Shown here one piece after another: positions 15,912-25,153 of a stretch of 64,000 nt of DNA. Each line of letters starts with the position of its first letter. Positions within the stretch are counted from its first letter, which is position 1. Origin of the DNA: CAYRJD01 sp965212125 (GTDB taxonomy: Bacteria > Actinomycetota > Acidimicrobiia > Acidimicrobiales > Poriferisodalaceae); assembly GCA_965212125.1 (NCBI GenBank), contig OZ243045.1, positions 310,001-374,000 on the forward strand. The letters are read 5' to 3'. Made by a program: the position numbers and the translations under genes. A model generated the notes under the pieces. It saw only the letters and a list, made by a program, of their open reading frames with translations. It searched no databases and was not told the origin of the DNA.

Positions 15912-18416
15912 ATGAAAGTGCTGCTCAGTTGGCTGCAGGAGTTTGCGCCCATTCCGGCGGAACTGGCGGCCGACCCCGGCCAGCTGGCCGATCACCTGAG
16001 CGACCTGGGCATGGCGGTTGAGGAAATGACCGTGCTGCCAGATCTTGACGGCGTGCTGGTGGGTCGGGTTGCCGACCTGCGGCCGCATCCCAATGCCGAT
16101 CGCATTCAGCTTGTTGACGTTGAGCTAGCCGCTGGCCAGCCCACGCGCCAGGTGTGCTGCGGGGCGTTCAACATGTCGGTGGGCGATCTGGTGCCGGTCG
16201 CAACGGTGGGCACGACCATGCCCGACGGCATGCAGATAGCCGAACGCAAAATGCGGGGCGAACTGTCGCAAGGGATGTGCTGTTCGGTGGCTGAGCTTGG
16301 GCTGGGAACCGACCACGACGGCATCATGATCTTGCCGGAAGACCTGGTGGTGGGGGAGTCGCTGATGGACCAGCTAGGTCTGAGCGGCGACGTGTTGTTT
16401 GACCTTGAAATCAACCCGAACCGACCCGATGCGATGTCGGTGGCAGGCGTGGCGCGCGACCTGGCGGCCCGTCTGCGGGTGCCGTTCGCTATTCCAACTC
16501 CGCAGGTGGTTGAGAGCGACGAAGACATAAACGATGTCGCCCAGGTTGAGATATTTGATGCCGACCTGTGCGGGCGTTTTGCGGTGCGCGTAATCCGTGA
16601 CGTGCAGATAGCTCCGTCTCCGCTGTGGTTGCAGATCAGATTGGCGCTGTGCGGAATGCGGCCTATCAACTCTGTGGTTGATGCGTCCAACTTCGTGATG
16701 CTTGAGTTGGGCACTCCAAGCCACACCTACGATCTAACCAAGCTGCCCGACGGGCGCATCGGCACGCGCCGCAGCCCCGGTGGTGAGCAGCTAACAACGC
16801 TTGACGATCAGCAGCGAACCTTGGCGCCGGGCGACGGCGTAATCGTGGATGGCGCTGATCAGCCGATCGGCATTGCCGGAGTAATGGGCGGGGCCAGCAC
16901 CGAAATCAGTGATCAGACCAGCGCGGTGTTGCTGGAGATGGCTTGGTGGAATGGCGCTTCAATAGCGACCACTTCGCAACGACTGGGTTTGCGTTCTGAG
17001 GCGTCGATTCGGTTTGAGCGTGGCACCGATTGGGCTCTGAAGGGGCTGGCGGTTGATCGCTTTTGCGAGCTGCTGGCGCAGATAACACCGGGCGCGCTGC
17101 GGATATGTCGCGGCGTGATTGATGAGGCTGGCGATTTACCAGCCCAGCCGCAGGTGACCGTGCGGCCGCAGCGAGTTAGCCATCTGTTGGGCAGCAAGTT
17201 TGACGGCGGCGAGATAACCGAACTGCTTGAGCCGATCGGCTTTGAGGTGAGCTCGGCGGCCGGGACCGGGTCTAAGGCAGCCCAGCCCGAAGCAGGCGAG
17301 TCCGAAGCAGCCCTGGCGGTCACGGTTCCGTCGTTTCGCCCCGACACAACAACCGAAACAGACATCGCCGAAGAGGTAGCACGGCACTACGGCTATGGCC
17401 GGCTAGGGCGCACCGTGCCGCGTTCGCCGCGGCCGGGCAGGTTGTCTGCTCATCAACAGCTGCGGCGCCGACTGCGGCAAGTGCTGGTGGGGGAGGGCGT
17501 GTCCGAAGCGATGCCGAATCCGTTTTTGGCGCCCGATGCTGTCAGCCGAGCGGGGCTAGAGGGTGTTGACCCGGTTCGTTTGCTAAACCCGCTTGTAACC
17601 GAAGAGTCCGTGCTGCGCCCGTCTTTGTTGCCGGGATTGTTAACGGCGGTTGGATACAACGAATCTCACCGCAATGAAGCGGTGTCGCTGTTTGAGTTAG
17701 GCACTGTGTTCTTGGCAGATGAGTCCACGGCAGATCGTGATGCGCAAGACGGTGCTGGCGAGCGCGAGCACGATCCACACGACCCAAGCGTGGCATTTTT
17801 GCCGGCCGAGAGCGAGCGCCTAGCGGTGATTTTGGCGGATCGTGATGCGCACGCCGCGGCTCAGCTTTGGGCGGTCATCGCCGACTCGCTGGAACTGCGG
17901 TACTCGCTAGCAAACACAACCGGCGTCAGCTACATGCACCCGACACGTGCCGCGGAGATAACTCTGGCCGCTAGTGGTGGCGACGGCGGTGCGATCGGCA
18001 TGGTCGGTGAGCTTGATCCTTCGGTCTGCCAACGACATGGCATAAGCCAGCGCTGCGCCTGGCTTGACGTAAATGTGGACGTGTTGCTTGGGACGGCAGC
18101 GCAGGCGCCGATCACGCCGTACAGATCGGTGGCTCCTTATCCATCGGCGGACTTTGACCTGGCGTTGATAGTTGAAGATTCCGTTTCGGCCGGTGAGGTG
18201 GAGGCCACGCTGCGCCAAGCCGCAGGAGAGCAGTTGCAGTCGCTGCGGTTGTTTGATGTGTATCGCGGAGAGCAGCTATCGCCCGGTCAGCGATCTTTGG
18301 CGTATCGGCTACGGGTGCAAGACAGCGATCAAACTTTGACCGACGCGCAGGTGGCAGAGATACGTGCGCAGTGCATCGCCGCGGCCGAATCCGCCCACGG
18401 CGCCAAGCTGCGCTAG
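15912..18416 (+). CDS. pheT: Phenylalanyl-tRNA synthetase beta subunit
   Basis: Large subunit of PheRS (834 residues): tRNA-binding EMAP-like domain (about 40-150), B3/B4 editing domains (200-400), B5 domain (around 420-505), a catalytic-like core and the C-terminal FDX-ACB anticodon-binding domain (about 745-834, YRSVAPYPSADFDLALIVED). Small Ala/Glu-rich insertions sit inside the B5 region and near residue 600. Editing removes mischarged tyrosine in known homologues. The stop lies in the first unit of a short repeat. Confidence 0.97.
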   Translation: MKVLLSWLQEFAPIPAELAADPGQLADHLSDLGMAVEEMTVLPDLDGVLVGRVADLRPHPNADRIQLVDVELAAGQPTRQVCCGAFNMSVGDLVPVATVGTTMPDGMQIAERKMRGELSQGMCCSVAELGLGTDHDGIMILPEDLVVGESLMDQLGLSGDVLFDLEINPNRPDAMSVAGVARDLAARLRVPFAIPTPQVVESDEDINDVAQVEIFDADLCGRFAVRVIRDVQIAPSPLWLQIRLALCGMRPINSVVDASNFVMLELGTPSHTYDLTKLPDGRIGTRRSPGGEQLTTLDDQQRTLAPGDGVIVDGADQPIGIAGVMGGASTEISDQTSAVLLEMAWWNGASIATTSQRLGLRSEASIRFERGTDWALKGLAVDRFCELLAQITPGALRICRGVIDEAGDLPAQPQVTVRPQRVSHLLGSKFDGGEITELLEPIGFEVSSAAGTGSKAAQPEAGESEAALAVTVPSFRPDTTTETDIAEEVARHYGYGRLGRTVPRSPRPGRLSAHQQLRRRLRQVLVGEGVSEAMPNPFLAPDAVSRAGLEGVDPVRLLNPLVTEESVLRPSLLPGLLTAVGYNESHRNEAVSLFELGTVFLADESTADRDAQDGAGEREHDPHDPSVAFLPAESERLAVILADRDAHAAAQLWAVIADSLELRYSLANTTGVSYMHPTRAAEITLAASGGDGGAIGMVGELDPSVCQRHGISQRCAWLDVNVDVLLGTAAQAPITPYRSVAPYPSADFDLALIVEDSVSAGEVEATLRQAAGEQLQSLRLFDVYRGEQLSPGQRSLAYRLRVQDSDQTLTDAQVAEIRAQCIAAAESAHGAKLR

Positions 18417-18475
18417 CGCGGATACTCCGGCGCTAATATCCAGGCGCTAGTACCCGAGCGCTAGTACCCCAGGCC
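18410..18475. repeat. GCGCTA-phased repeat between pheT and convergent dehydrogenase
   Basis: GCGCTA occurs at 18410, 18430, 18444 and 18458; the last three are in 14-bp register (GCGCTAGTACCC-like units). The pheT TAG stop is in the first copy, and the stop of the minus-strand dehydrogenase (18461-18463) is in the last. Confidence 0.75.
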
Positions 18476-19417
18476 GACGTCAACGTGGCCGACTAGCTCT
18501 TGGCCAGCCACTCGCCGGGCAACGTTTTCACGCACACGATCAGCCAGCAGCGGCAGCCCCATGGCGGGTGTATTAGCAATGTGCGGCGTGATGATGCAGT
18601 TAGGTAAATCCCACAACGGATGACCATCGGGCAGAGGCTCCGGATCGGTTACATCAAGGCCAGCCCCACCGATCTGGTTGTCTTGCAGGGCTTGCACTAG
18701 GTCGTCGGTGACGATATGACGACCACGCGCCACGTTGATAATCCAAGCGTGATCCGGCAGCAACGCCAGTTCGTCTTTGGCGATGATGCCGGTCGTCTCC
18801 GCGGTGAGTGCCAGCGCCAGCACTAACAAATCGGTGTCGGGCAAAACCTCATGCAGGTCGTCAGCCGGTCGCACGGTGGCGCCCGGCAAGTCGGCTGCGC
18901 TCTTACGAATGACCGTTGTTTGGCAGCCAAAAGGCGCAAGCAGAGGCAATAGCTCTTCGGTGATGCCACCGCCACCCAAGATGGTTACGCGCGCCCCGAT
19001 CAGGTTCCGCCCTTGCGGGTCCTGCCAGGTGGAAGCGCTCGCATAGTCAGCCAGGCCACGCATGCCAGCCAACGCCAGGGTCAGCACGTGCTCGGCCACC
19101 GGTTTCGCATACACGCCTTTGCCGCAGGTCCATTCCAGCTCGGGGCGGCTGGCGATCATTTCAACAAAAGACTCAACCCCCGCATAGGGCAGCTGAACCC
19201 ACTCAATGCCTGGGTTGGCGTCCAGTATTCCGGGCAACAGGTCTGGACTAGCCGGCTCGGCCCACACCAGCGCTTGCGCATGCTGTGGCTCAACAACATC
19301 GCCGCCACCTTCAACAACAGCCTCGGCTAAAGCCCCACGCCGCCAGCACTGCGGCTCCACCGTTACCTGCGGCGCGCTGCTCCCTTTAGTGCTGCGCCTC
19401 TTCTTTGAGCGAGACAC
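18461..19417 (-). CDS. D-2-hydroxyacid dehydrogenase family protein
   Basis: NAD(P)-dependent dehydrogenase of the D-isomer-specific 2-hydroxyacid family (318 residues), interconverting a 2-hydroxy acid and a 2-keto acid. The Rossmann loop is GGGGITEE rather than the usual GxGxxG. The catalytic Arg is in INVARGR, the Glu in DVTDPEPLP and the His in ITPHIANT. The N-terminal 18 residues are basic and Ser-rich. It is last in a minus-strand operon after the P450-UbiB fusion and the SDR, with 4 bp between it and the SDR stop. Substrate unknown. Confidence 0.88.
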   Translation of the reverse strand: MSRSKKRRSTKGSSAPQVTVEPQCWRRGALAEAVVEGGGDVVEPQHAQALVWAEPASPDLLPGILDANPGIEWVQLPYAGVESFVEMIASRPELEWTCGKGVYAKPVAEHVLTLALAGMRGLADYASASTWQDPQGRNLIGARVTILGGGGITEELLPLLAPFGCQTTVIRKSAADLPGATVRPADDLHEVLPDTDLLVLALALTAETTGIIAKDELALLPDHAWIINVARGRHIVTDDLVQALQDNQIGGAGLDVTDPEPLPDGHPLWDLPNCIITPHIANTPAMGLPLLADRVRENVARRVAGQELVGHVDVGLGY

Positions 19418-19421
19418 CGTC

Positions 19422-20288
19422 CTAGCGGTTGTCGGCCATGATGCCGCCGTCGGCGAAGATGATCTCTCCGGTAACGAAGCTGGACTCGTCGCTGCACAAA
19501 TACAAGCAGGCGTTCGCGATGTCGGCCGGTTCGCCTAAGCGCGACAGCGGGGTTTCGGATTCTGTGCTTGCAACCCAGCGTTCGTTGTCGGTGATCGCGC
19601 CGCTCATTGAGGTCTTGATGTAGCCGGGCCCAACCGCATTGACGCGGATGCCGAAGCGAGCTAGCTCAACCGCCGCGCATTTTGTCAGCATCCAAACCCC
19701 GGCCTTAGACACGCAATAATCGGACGACCCCTTCAGCGCCGTTTTGCCAGCGACCGATGCGATGTTGACTATGGTGCCGCCTGCGCCGTCTTGCGCGCGC
19801 ATCTGACGGGCAACGGACTGGTTGGTGAGCATCACGCCGGTGAGGTTTACGTCAAGCACTCGCTGCCAAGAGCTGAGCGACTTATTGATGAAGTACATGT
19901 CGTCGCGGTCGTAGATGTCGCTACCGCTCTGTTGGTCAGCCGGCCGACTTACGTAGCTTGCGTGAGAGATGCCAGCCGCGGCTACGCATGCGTCAATGCG
20001 GCCGAAATGTTCCGCCGTGGCCGTAACCATCGCTTCGACTTCTTCGGGTTGCGATGTGTCAGCGGCGACCGCCAGGGCCGACACTCCCATTTGAGCTAGC
20101 TCATCAACAACTTCGTTAGCCCGCTCCGGGTTCAGATCTGCCACGGCGATGCTTGCCCCTTCGCTTGCGAAACGAAGAGCGCAGCCGCGACCAATGCCCG
20201 ACGCACCGCCGGTGATTAGCGCGACCTTGCCTGCCATGCGGTCTGCCATGCGCGACAGAGGTGCGCTGTTTTCGTTTGATTTGTTCAT
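19422..20288 (-). CDS. Short-chain dehydrogenase/reductase (SDR)
   Basis: Classical SDR of 288 residues. It has the cofactor loop TGGASGIG (26-33), an Asp after beta-2 (AVADLNPE) that favours NAD(H), the NNAG-like AAAGIS, catalytic Ser in NIASVAGKTA and the YCVSK Tyr-Lys pair, plus the PG motif (VGPGYIKTSM). It oxidises or reduces a hydroxyl/keto group on an unknown substrate. A roughly 12-residue insertion follows AAAGIS. It lies between the P450-UbiB fusion and the 2-hydroxyacid dehydrogenase, which suggests a short oxidative pathway. Confidence 0.9.
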   Translation of the reverse strand: MNKSNENSAPLSRMADRMAGKVALITGGASGIGRGCALRFASEGASIAVADLNPERANEVVDELAQMGVSALAVAADTSQPEEVEAMVTATAEHFGRIDACVAAAGISHASYVSRPADQQSGSDIYDRDDMYFINKSLSSWQRVLDVNLTGVMLTNQSVARQMRAQDGAGGTIVNIASVAGKTALKGSSDYCVSKAGVWMLTKCAAVELARFGIRVNAVGPGYIKTSMSGAITDNERWVASTESETPLSRLGEPADIANACLYLCSDESSFVTGEIIFADGGIMADNR

Positions 20289-20297
20289 GGGCCCTTT

Positions 20298-20348
20298 CTA
20301 GCTTGTTAGCTGGCCTAGCTTGTTAGCTGGTCTAGCTGGTTAGCTGAC
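20298..20348. repeat. 17-bp triplicate at the end of the P450-UbiB gene
   Basis: Units at 20298-20314, 20315-20331 and 20332-20348 (CTAGCTTGTTAGCTGGY and variants). The fusion-gene stop codon (20332-20334) is the CTA of the third unit, and the other two copies fill the spacer before the SDR start. Confidence 0.88.
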
Positions 20349-23300
20349 CTGCTTGGGTGCTTGAAACACGTTCGGCGATTTCGGATCGGCGCCGCCTCAG
20401 CAACCGCCAGGTGACCTTTGGTTCTTTAGAAGACACGCCCATAGCTTGACGCAAGGCGGTCTCCGTTACCTGATCTTCGGTGACGGCAAAACCGATCTCG
20501 CCGGCCATGCGCACGCCGTTGCGTGCCACGAATGAGCTAGCGGTGCGTTCAAACTGCTCCAAGATGTCCATCTCAGGATCTAGCTCGCCCATTATTGATG
20601 TGATGTAGGCGAAGTTTTTGATGAACAACATCAGCTCTTTGGGGATGCGGGCGCCGTTAGACAGCAGGCCTGAGATCAGCGCCCGGAACTCGGCTACGAA
20701 CTCTTCTTCGGAAAGCCTTAGCGGATCAAAGTCAGGGCGGTTAAGACCTAGCTCCTCGGCCAGTTCGGCGGCGTCAATCCCAGACGAAAATGCGCCTAGC
20801 TGTCCCATCCCCTCAAGCTGGGCTACCACGTCGCCTGTCAGCAGGCCCACCACATAACGCAAAAAGGCGATTCGGCGGCTGCCCTCTAGCCGGCCGGTGA
20901 TTCCAAAATCAACCAAGCCGATGTTGCCCTGGTCGTCTACCAAGACGTTGCCAGCGTGAAAATCGCCGTGGAATACGCCGTGCACGCAGGTGCCTTCTAG
21001 CAGCGATTCGGTCATCTGCGAGAAGATGGCGGCGGCTGTGGTTGCGGGCAAATCATCTGCGCCTAGGCGAGACATTGGGCGCCCCGGCACGCGACTCATC
21101 ACGATGACCCGCTTGGTAACGCCGTCAAGGTGCGGTGTTGGCAGCAGCCAGCGCGCTTGCCTGGGGCGTCCTGATCTGGCGCGCAGAGAGCGATCAACCT
21201 CAATCATGTTGGCGACTTCAATGCGAAAATCAAGCTCTTCGCTGATGGTTTGGGCAAACAGTTCAACTAGCGCGGGCGGGTTAGTCAGGGCGGCGATCGG
21301 GATTCTCCCAACTAGGCGCGGCGCCACCCACGCCAAAACCTTGATGTCTTTTTTGATGCGGCGTTCAATTTGTGGGCGCTGCACTTTCACCACAACCTCA
21401 GACCCGTCAAGCAATCTGGCGCTATGCGCTTGCGCAATCGAAGCCGCCGCCATCGGCGTTGTGTCAATGCTGGCGAAGCGCTTGTGTAGCGGGCCTAGTT
21501 CGGCCTCAAGAATTTTGTGTATGCGGCTCCAAGGCACCGCGGGCACTCTGTCGCGGCAAGAGCGGCATTCGTTGACCAGTGCATCTGGAAAGACTCCTTC
21601 GCCGGCGGCGATTAGCTGCGCGAGTTTTATGTAGCTGGGTCCGAGTCGTTCGGCCGCTTTGCGAAGTCGCCGATAGGTGTTCGCGTGCTGCTGTTCGGTG
21701 CTGATGTTGCGCTTTGTCAGGCGATCCCAGATGCGCATGACGCCCGCCGCCCAGCCGATGCGCCAGGCGGTTACGGCTAGTCGCGCGAGTGGCGGAATGC
21801 GGGGCGGTTTTATCAACGCAGGCAAGGCGGCGGAAATCCTTGCTCGCAGCGGGGCGGTGTCTGCCAGGTAGCGGTTGTGCGCCACGTCGTTGGTCCCGGC
21901 GTTTTCTGCGTCAGCCGCGGTGTCGGCTGGGAAGGCAACGGTGCCGGCCGAAAAGGCGGGTGCTTCTACGCGCGCAGCAGCACCGGCCGTGGCGCTGTTC
22001 AAACGCACCGCTAGATGGGCTGGCCCCCAGATGCCTAGCGACAATGGCTTCCACTCAACAGGTTCGGCTAGCTCAAAGTTTTCAACGTGCTCAACAAATT
22101 GCGTCAACGCTTCTTGTAGTTCGGCCCGGGCTAGGAATGCTCCCAGGCAGTGATGAATGCCGCTACCGAAAGCGAGGTGGGGTCGCTCACGTTCGGCGGT
22201 GATGTCAAATCGGTAAGAGTCGTCGTTGCCGTTAGAGCCAGCCCCGTTAGAGCCAGCCCCGTCGGCGCTGAGACTGGCGGCGTGCAAGCCCACAACAATT
22301 GTTGTGCCCGCCGGAAATAGCAGCCCGTTGATTTCTATGTCAGCCGTGGCGAGCCGCGCCGTACTGCGCACCGCACCCAGATACCGCAGCGATTCCTCCA
22401 CTGCGGCCGGGACTAGGTCCGGGTTTTGGCGTAACAGCTGGTATTGCTCTGGATGATCCGCCAGCGCGGCCAAGGTCGCCCCAAGCTGGTTGCGGGTGGT
22501 GTCGGTGCCCGCCAGCAGCAAAGCCTCAACCATTGCGGCAAGCTCATCGCCAGATAGTTGGTCGTTGTCTTCGTCTTGGGTGGCAATGAGCTGCGACAGC
22601 AAGTCATCGCCGGGTTTGGCTTTTCGCTGAGCGACCAGGTCAGCAACGTAGGCATCCAGCTCGGTCTGGGCGGCAACGATGTCGTTGACGCGCGTCAGCA
22701 AGGCATCGGTGTCTGAGTCAAACACGCCGAGGATCGTTTCCGCCCAGCGATCAAAAAGCTCCCAATCTCGTGCGGGCACGCCCAACAGCTCGCAGATGAT
22801 CGGAATCGGATACGGCCGACACAGGTTCATCACTAGTTCGCTGGTGGTTCCGCCGCCAAGGATTTGCCTGATCAGCCGCCGCGCGTGGTCTGCCATAAAC
22901 GGTCGCAAGCGATCCGCATTGGCGGGCGTGAATGCAGACGAAACCAGGCGCCTTAGTCGGTGATGGTCGGCTCCTTCAACCGACAACACGTTGGGGCGCG
23001 GAGCAAGCTGAGGGCGCGAGCCGTCAGCAGGGCTGGGTCTATCGGGGCTGGTTCCATCGGGGCTGGCTTGATCCCGAAAGCCCGACTCAAAAAAACTTGC
23101 CAGGTCGGCTGAGTTCGCCGCGGCTGGCGCGGCTGTCGTGCCGGGCTCATCCGCCGAGCTCGATTCATCTGCCGACTGGGCACGGTCGGCCAGTACCGAG
23201 GCTCCCGCTAGTACCGAAATCCAGGTTTGGTCGCGCAGAATTGAGCGAGCCTGCTCATAGTCATGCACCAGCAGCCCGAATGGCGTCCGCACCACCCAAG

Positions 23301-23442
23301 AACCGCTTTCGCTTAGGCTGCGCGCTCCGCTGACGATGTCGCCGAAACTGCCGATGGAAAGATCAACAAAGGGGATAGCGCCTGGGCTAGTCACAAGAGT
23401 CGGCGTCTGGCTTTTGGTGCTAGAGGGCTGAGGCATTTTCAT
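20332..23442 (-). CDS. Cytochrome P450 - UbiB/ABC1 kinase-like fusion protein
   Basis: A 1036-residue fusion. Residues about 1-480 are a bacterial cytochrome P450: I-helix LLAGTDTTRNQ (about 309-319), ExxR in EESLRYLG (about 350), haem loop FGSGIHHCLGAFLARAELQ with the Cys ligand near 431. An Ala-rich linker follows (about 485-535). Residues about 537-1036 are an ABC1/ADCK/UbiB protein kinase-like domain: LGPSYIKLAQLIA (the KxGQ-like motif, changed to KLAQ), AAASIAQAH, VVVKVQRP, HGDFHAGNVLVD and LVDFGITG. UbiB proteins support isoprenoid-quinone or lipid hydroxylation pathways, so a fused oxygenase plus atypical kinase is functionally suggestive. It is first in an operon with an SDR and a 2-hydroxyacid dehydrogenase. 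The P450 part contains low-complexity Asp/Ser/Pro inserts near 90-140. Confidence 0.92.
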   Translation of the reverse strand: MKMPQPSSTKSQTPTLVTSPGAIPFVDLSIGSFGDIVSGARSLSESGSWVVRTPFGLLVHDYEQARSILRDQTWISVLAGASVLADRAQSADESSSADEPGTTAAPAAANSADLASFFESGFRDQASPDGTSPDRPSPADGSRPQLAPRPNVLSVEGADHHRLRRLVSSAFTPANADRLRPFMADHARRLIRQILGGGTTSELVMNLCRPYPIPIICELLGVPARDWELFDRWAETILGVFDSDTDALLTRVNDIVAAQTELDAYVADLVAQRKAKPGDDLLSQLIATQDEDNDQLSGDELAAMVEALLLAGTDTTRNQLGATLAALADHPEQYQLLRQNPDLVPAAVEESLRYLGAVRSTARLATADIEINGLLFPAGTTIVVGLHAASLSADGAGSNGAGSNGNDDSYRFDITAERERPHLAFGSGIHHCLGAFLARAELQEALTQFVEHVENFELAEPVEWKPLSLGIWGPAHLAVRLNSATAGAAARVEAPAFSAGTVAFPADTAADAENAGTNDVAHNRYLADTAPLRARISAALPALIKPPRIPPLARLAVTAWRIGWAAGVMRIWDRLTKRNISTEQQHANTYRRLRKAAERLGPSYIKLAQLIAAGEGVFPDALVNECRSCRDRVPAVPWSRIHKILEAELGPLHKRFASIDTTPMAAASIAQAHSARLLDGSEVVVKVQRPQIERRIKKDIKVLAWVAPRLVGRIPIAALTNPPALVELFAQTISEELDFRIEVANMIEVDRSLRARSGRPRQARWLLPTPHLDGVTKRVIVMSRVPGRPMSRLGADDLPATTAAAIFSQMTESLLEGTCVHGVFHGDFHAGNVLVDDQGNIGLVDFGITGRLEGSRRIAFLRYVVGLLTGDVVAQLEGMGQLGAFSSGIDAAELAEELGLNRPDFDPLRLSEEEFVAEFRALISGLLSNGARIPKELMLFIKNFAYITSIMGELDPEMDILEQFERTASSFVARNGVRMAGEIGFAVTEDQVTETALRQAMGVSSKEPKVTWRLLRRRRSEIAERVSSTQAGQLTS

Positions 23443-23469
23443 AGTGTGCTGGTTCTAACCTGGTGTCCG

Positions 23470-23895
23470 ATGGCAGGACCTGATATCCCGGAACTTGACT
23501 TGTCGGTGCTTGATGGCGCCGACCACAAGCTACGAACAATGGAAACGGTGTTGATGAAGACTTGGCCTGGCGCGGTGCCGGCTGAGCACGTCCAGCAGTG
23601 GTTGGCCGCCGCTGAACAAATGCTTGAGGAGACGCCGGCCCAGGCGCCAGCGGGATGCGATTCGCAGCAATGGACCGACACTCGCCGCTCGGCCGCGCGC
23701 GATGTGCAAGCGGCGAAGGGCTGGCTAGACCGCGCGCATAGTTCGTCGGGCGAGCAGCGCTTGACTGACCGGCTGACGCAGATGGGTTGGCAGGGCAGCA
23801 CGGAAGATCAGCCCGCCTGGACGGCTATGGAACAATCGGCGCGGGCGATATTGCAGTGTCGCGAGCTTGCTGAAGAGGCCGCCAAGAACGCCTAG
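23470..23895 (+). CDS. Hypothetical protein, helical
   Basis: Unrecognised protein of about 141 residues, divergent from the P450-UbiB gene. ATG 23470 (MAGPDIPELD) is preferred; an in-frame start at 23446 would place the gene 3 bp from the neighbouring start. The sequence is rich in Ala, Gln and Glu with many Trp, predicted mostly helical, and has no signal peptide or membrane segment. No motif suggests a function. Confidence 0.5.
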   Translation: MAGPDIPELDLSVLDGADHKLRTMETVLMKTWPGAVPAEHVQQWLAAAEQMLEETPAQAPAGCDSQQWTDTRRSAARDVQAAKGWLDRAHSSSGEQRLTDRLTQMGWQGSTEDQPAWTAMEQSARAILQCRELAEEAAKNA

Positions 23896-23907
23896 TTGGG
23901 CGCAGCT

Positions 23908-23941
23908 GGTCAGCCAGCCGACCAGGCCCGGTCAGCCAGCC
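23908..23941. repeat. Direct repeat GGTCAGCCAGCC
   Basis: The 12-mer occurs at 23908-23919 and 23930-23941, filling most of the gap between the hypothetical gene and the convergent M20 hydrolase. Confidence 0.6.
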
Positions 23942-25153
23942 TCAGTTAGCTAAAGCCAAAACCGCATTCAAGGCGGTCTGAGCACCAGCCGCCGCATCGC
24001 TTTGGGTGATGGACTCGGCCTCGTTGTGAGACAGCCCACCTTCGCACGGAATAAAAATCATCCCCGTGCTCGCCACCGCAGATACATAGCAAGCGTCATG
24101 ACCGGCGCCCGACGTGATGTCAACCGGTTCAAAGCCAGCCGCGCTGGCGCCGTCGCGCAGAGCCGCCACAACCTCAGGGTTAAAGATCACCGGCGGCGAA
24201 TGCCATATCTGCTCCACCTGCGGAGTTGGTTGCAAGCTGCTAACTAGCTCGCGCAGCTCGACGTCCATCTGCGCCAGCTCGGCGTCGTCAGGATGACGCA
24301 TATCAAGCGTGAGCGTTACCGAACCCATAACCGTGTTGCGTGAGCCGGTTCCGGTTGATAGCTCACCGACCGTGGCGCGCCCCAGCGGGTCACGCCGCCG
24401 GGCAATCTCATCTATGCCGCTAATGAGGCGCGCCGCTGACAGCATCGCATCACTGCGCTGGTCCATCGGCGTGCTGCCGGCGTGCGACGAAGCTCCTTGT
24501 ATCTCAGCGTCGTACCAGCGAATGCCTTGCACGCCAGCAACGATGCCGATGGTTTTGTTGGCCGCCTCCAACACGGGGCCTTGCTCAATGTGTGGCTCTA
24601 TGTAGTAGCCAAATTCCCGCTGGCCGCAGGGTTCGGTTCCGTCGTAACCGATGGCTGTCAGCTCCCCGCCGAGTGTTGCTCCGTCTGACGCAGTCGCACC
24701 CAGCCCTTGTTCAAGCGTGAATGCGCCACCGAATACGCCCGAACCGATCATCGCCGGGGGAAACCGGGCGCCTTCTTCGTTGGTCCAGGAGACAGCTCCG
24801 ACGGGTGCGGCGGTGGTTATGTCCGCGGCGTGCAGCGTTCGCAAAATTTCTAGTCCGACCATCACTCCGTAGGCGCCGTCGTATTTGCCGCCGGTGGGTT
24901 GGCTGTCAAGATGGCTGCCGACCATGACCGGCGCACGGGAGGCGTCGGTGCCCTCCCTGACCGCAAACAAGTTGCCCATCGTGTCGGTGCTGATTTGACA
25001 GCCCAGTTCGGTAGCCCACTGCATGAATTGATCGCGCCCCTGGCGATCCAGATCGGTAAGCGCCACGCGTGCCACACCGCCAGCCGGCGTCGCACCGATT
25101 TGGGCTAGCTCGTGCAATGTCTGCCAAAGGCGTTCGCCGTCAATAGCTGTCAT
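23942..25153 (-). CDS. M20-family Zn hydrolase (carbamoylase / allantoate amidohydrolase type)
   Basis: Dinuclear metal amidohydrolase of the hydantoinase/carbamoylase group (403 residues), which removes a carbamoyl or ureido group from N-carbamoyl amino acids or allantoate. Metal and catalytic residues are visible in GSHLDSQPTGGKYDGAYG (H81, D92), TNEEGARF (E126-E127), IEPHIEQGP (about 188-196) and GAGHDACYVS near the C terminus. Its start overlaps the stop of the nadD-like gene as ATGA, so it is the last gene of the selD operon. Confidence 0.9.
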   Translation of the reverse strand: MTAIDGERLWQTLHELAQIGATPAGGVARVALTDLDRQGRDQFMQWATELGCQISTDTMGNLFAVREGTDASRAPVMVGSHLDSQPTGGKYDGAYGVMVGLEILRTLHAADITTAAPVGAVSWTNEEGARFPPAMIGSGVFGGAFTLEQGLGATASDGATLGGELTAIGYDGTEPCGQREFGYYIEPHIEQGPVLEAANKTIGIVAGVQGIRWYDAEIQGASSHAGSTPMDQRSDAMLSAARLISGIDEIARRRDPLGRATVGELSTGTGSRNTVMGSVTLTLDMRHPDDAELAQMDVELRELVSSLQPTPQVEQIWHSPPVIFNPEVVAALRDGASAAGFEPVDITSGAGHDACYVSAVASTGMIFIPCEGGLSHNEAESITQSDAAAGAQTALNAVLALAN

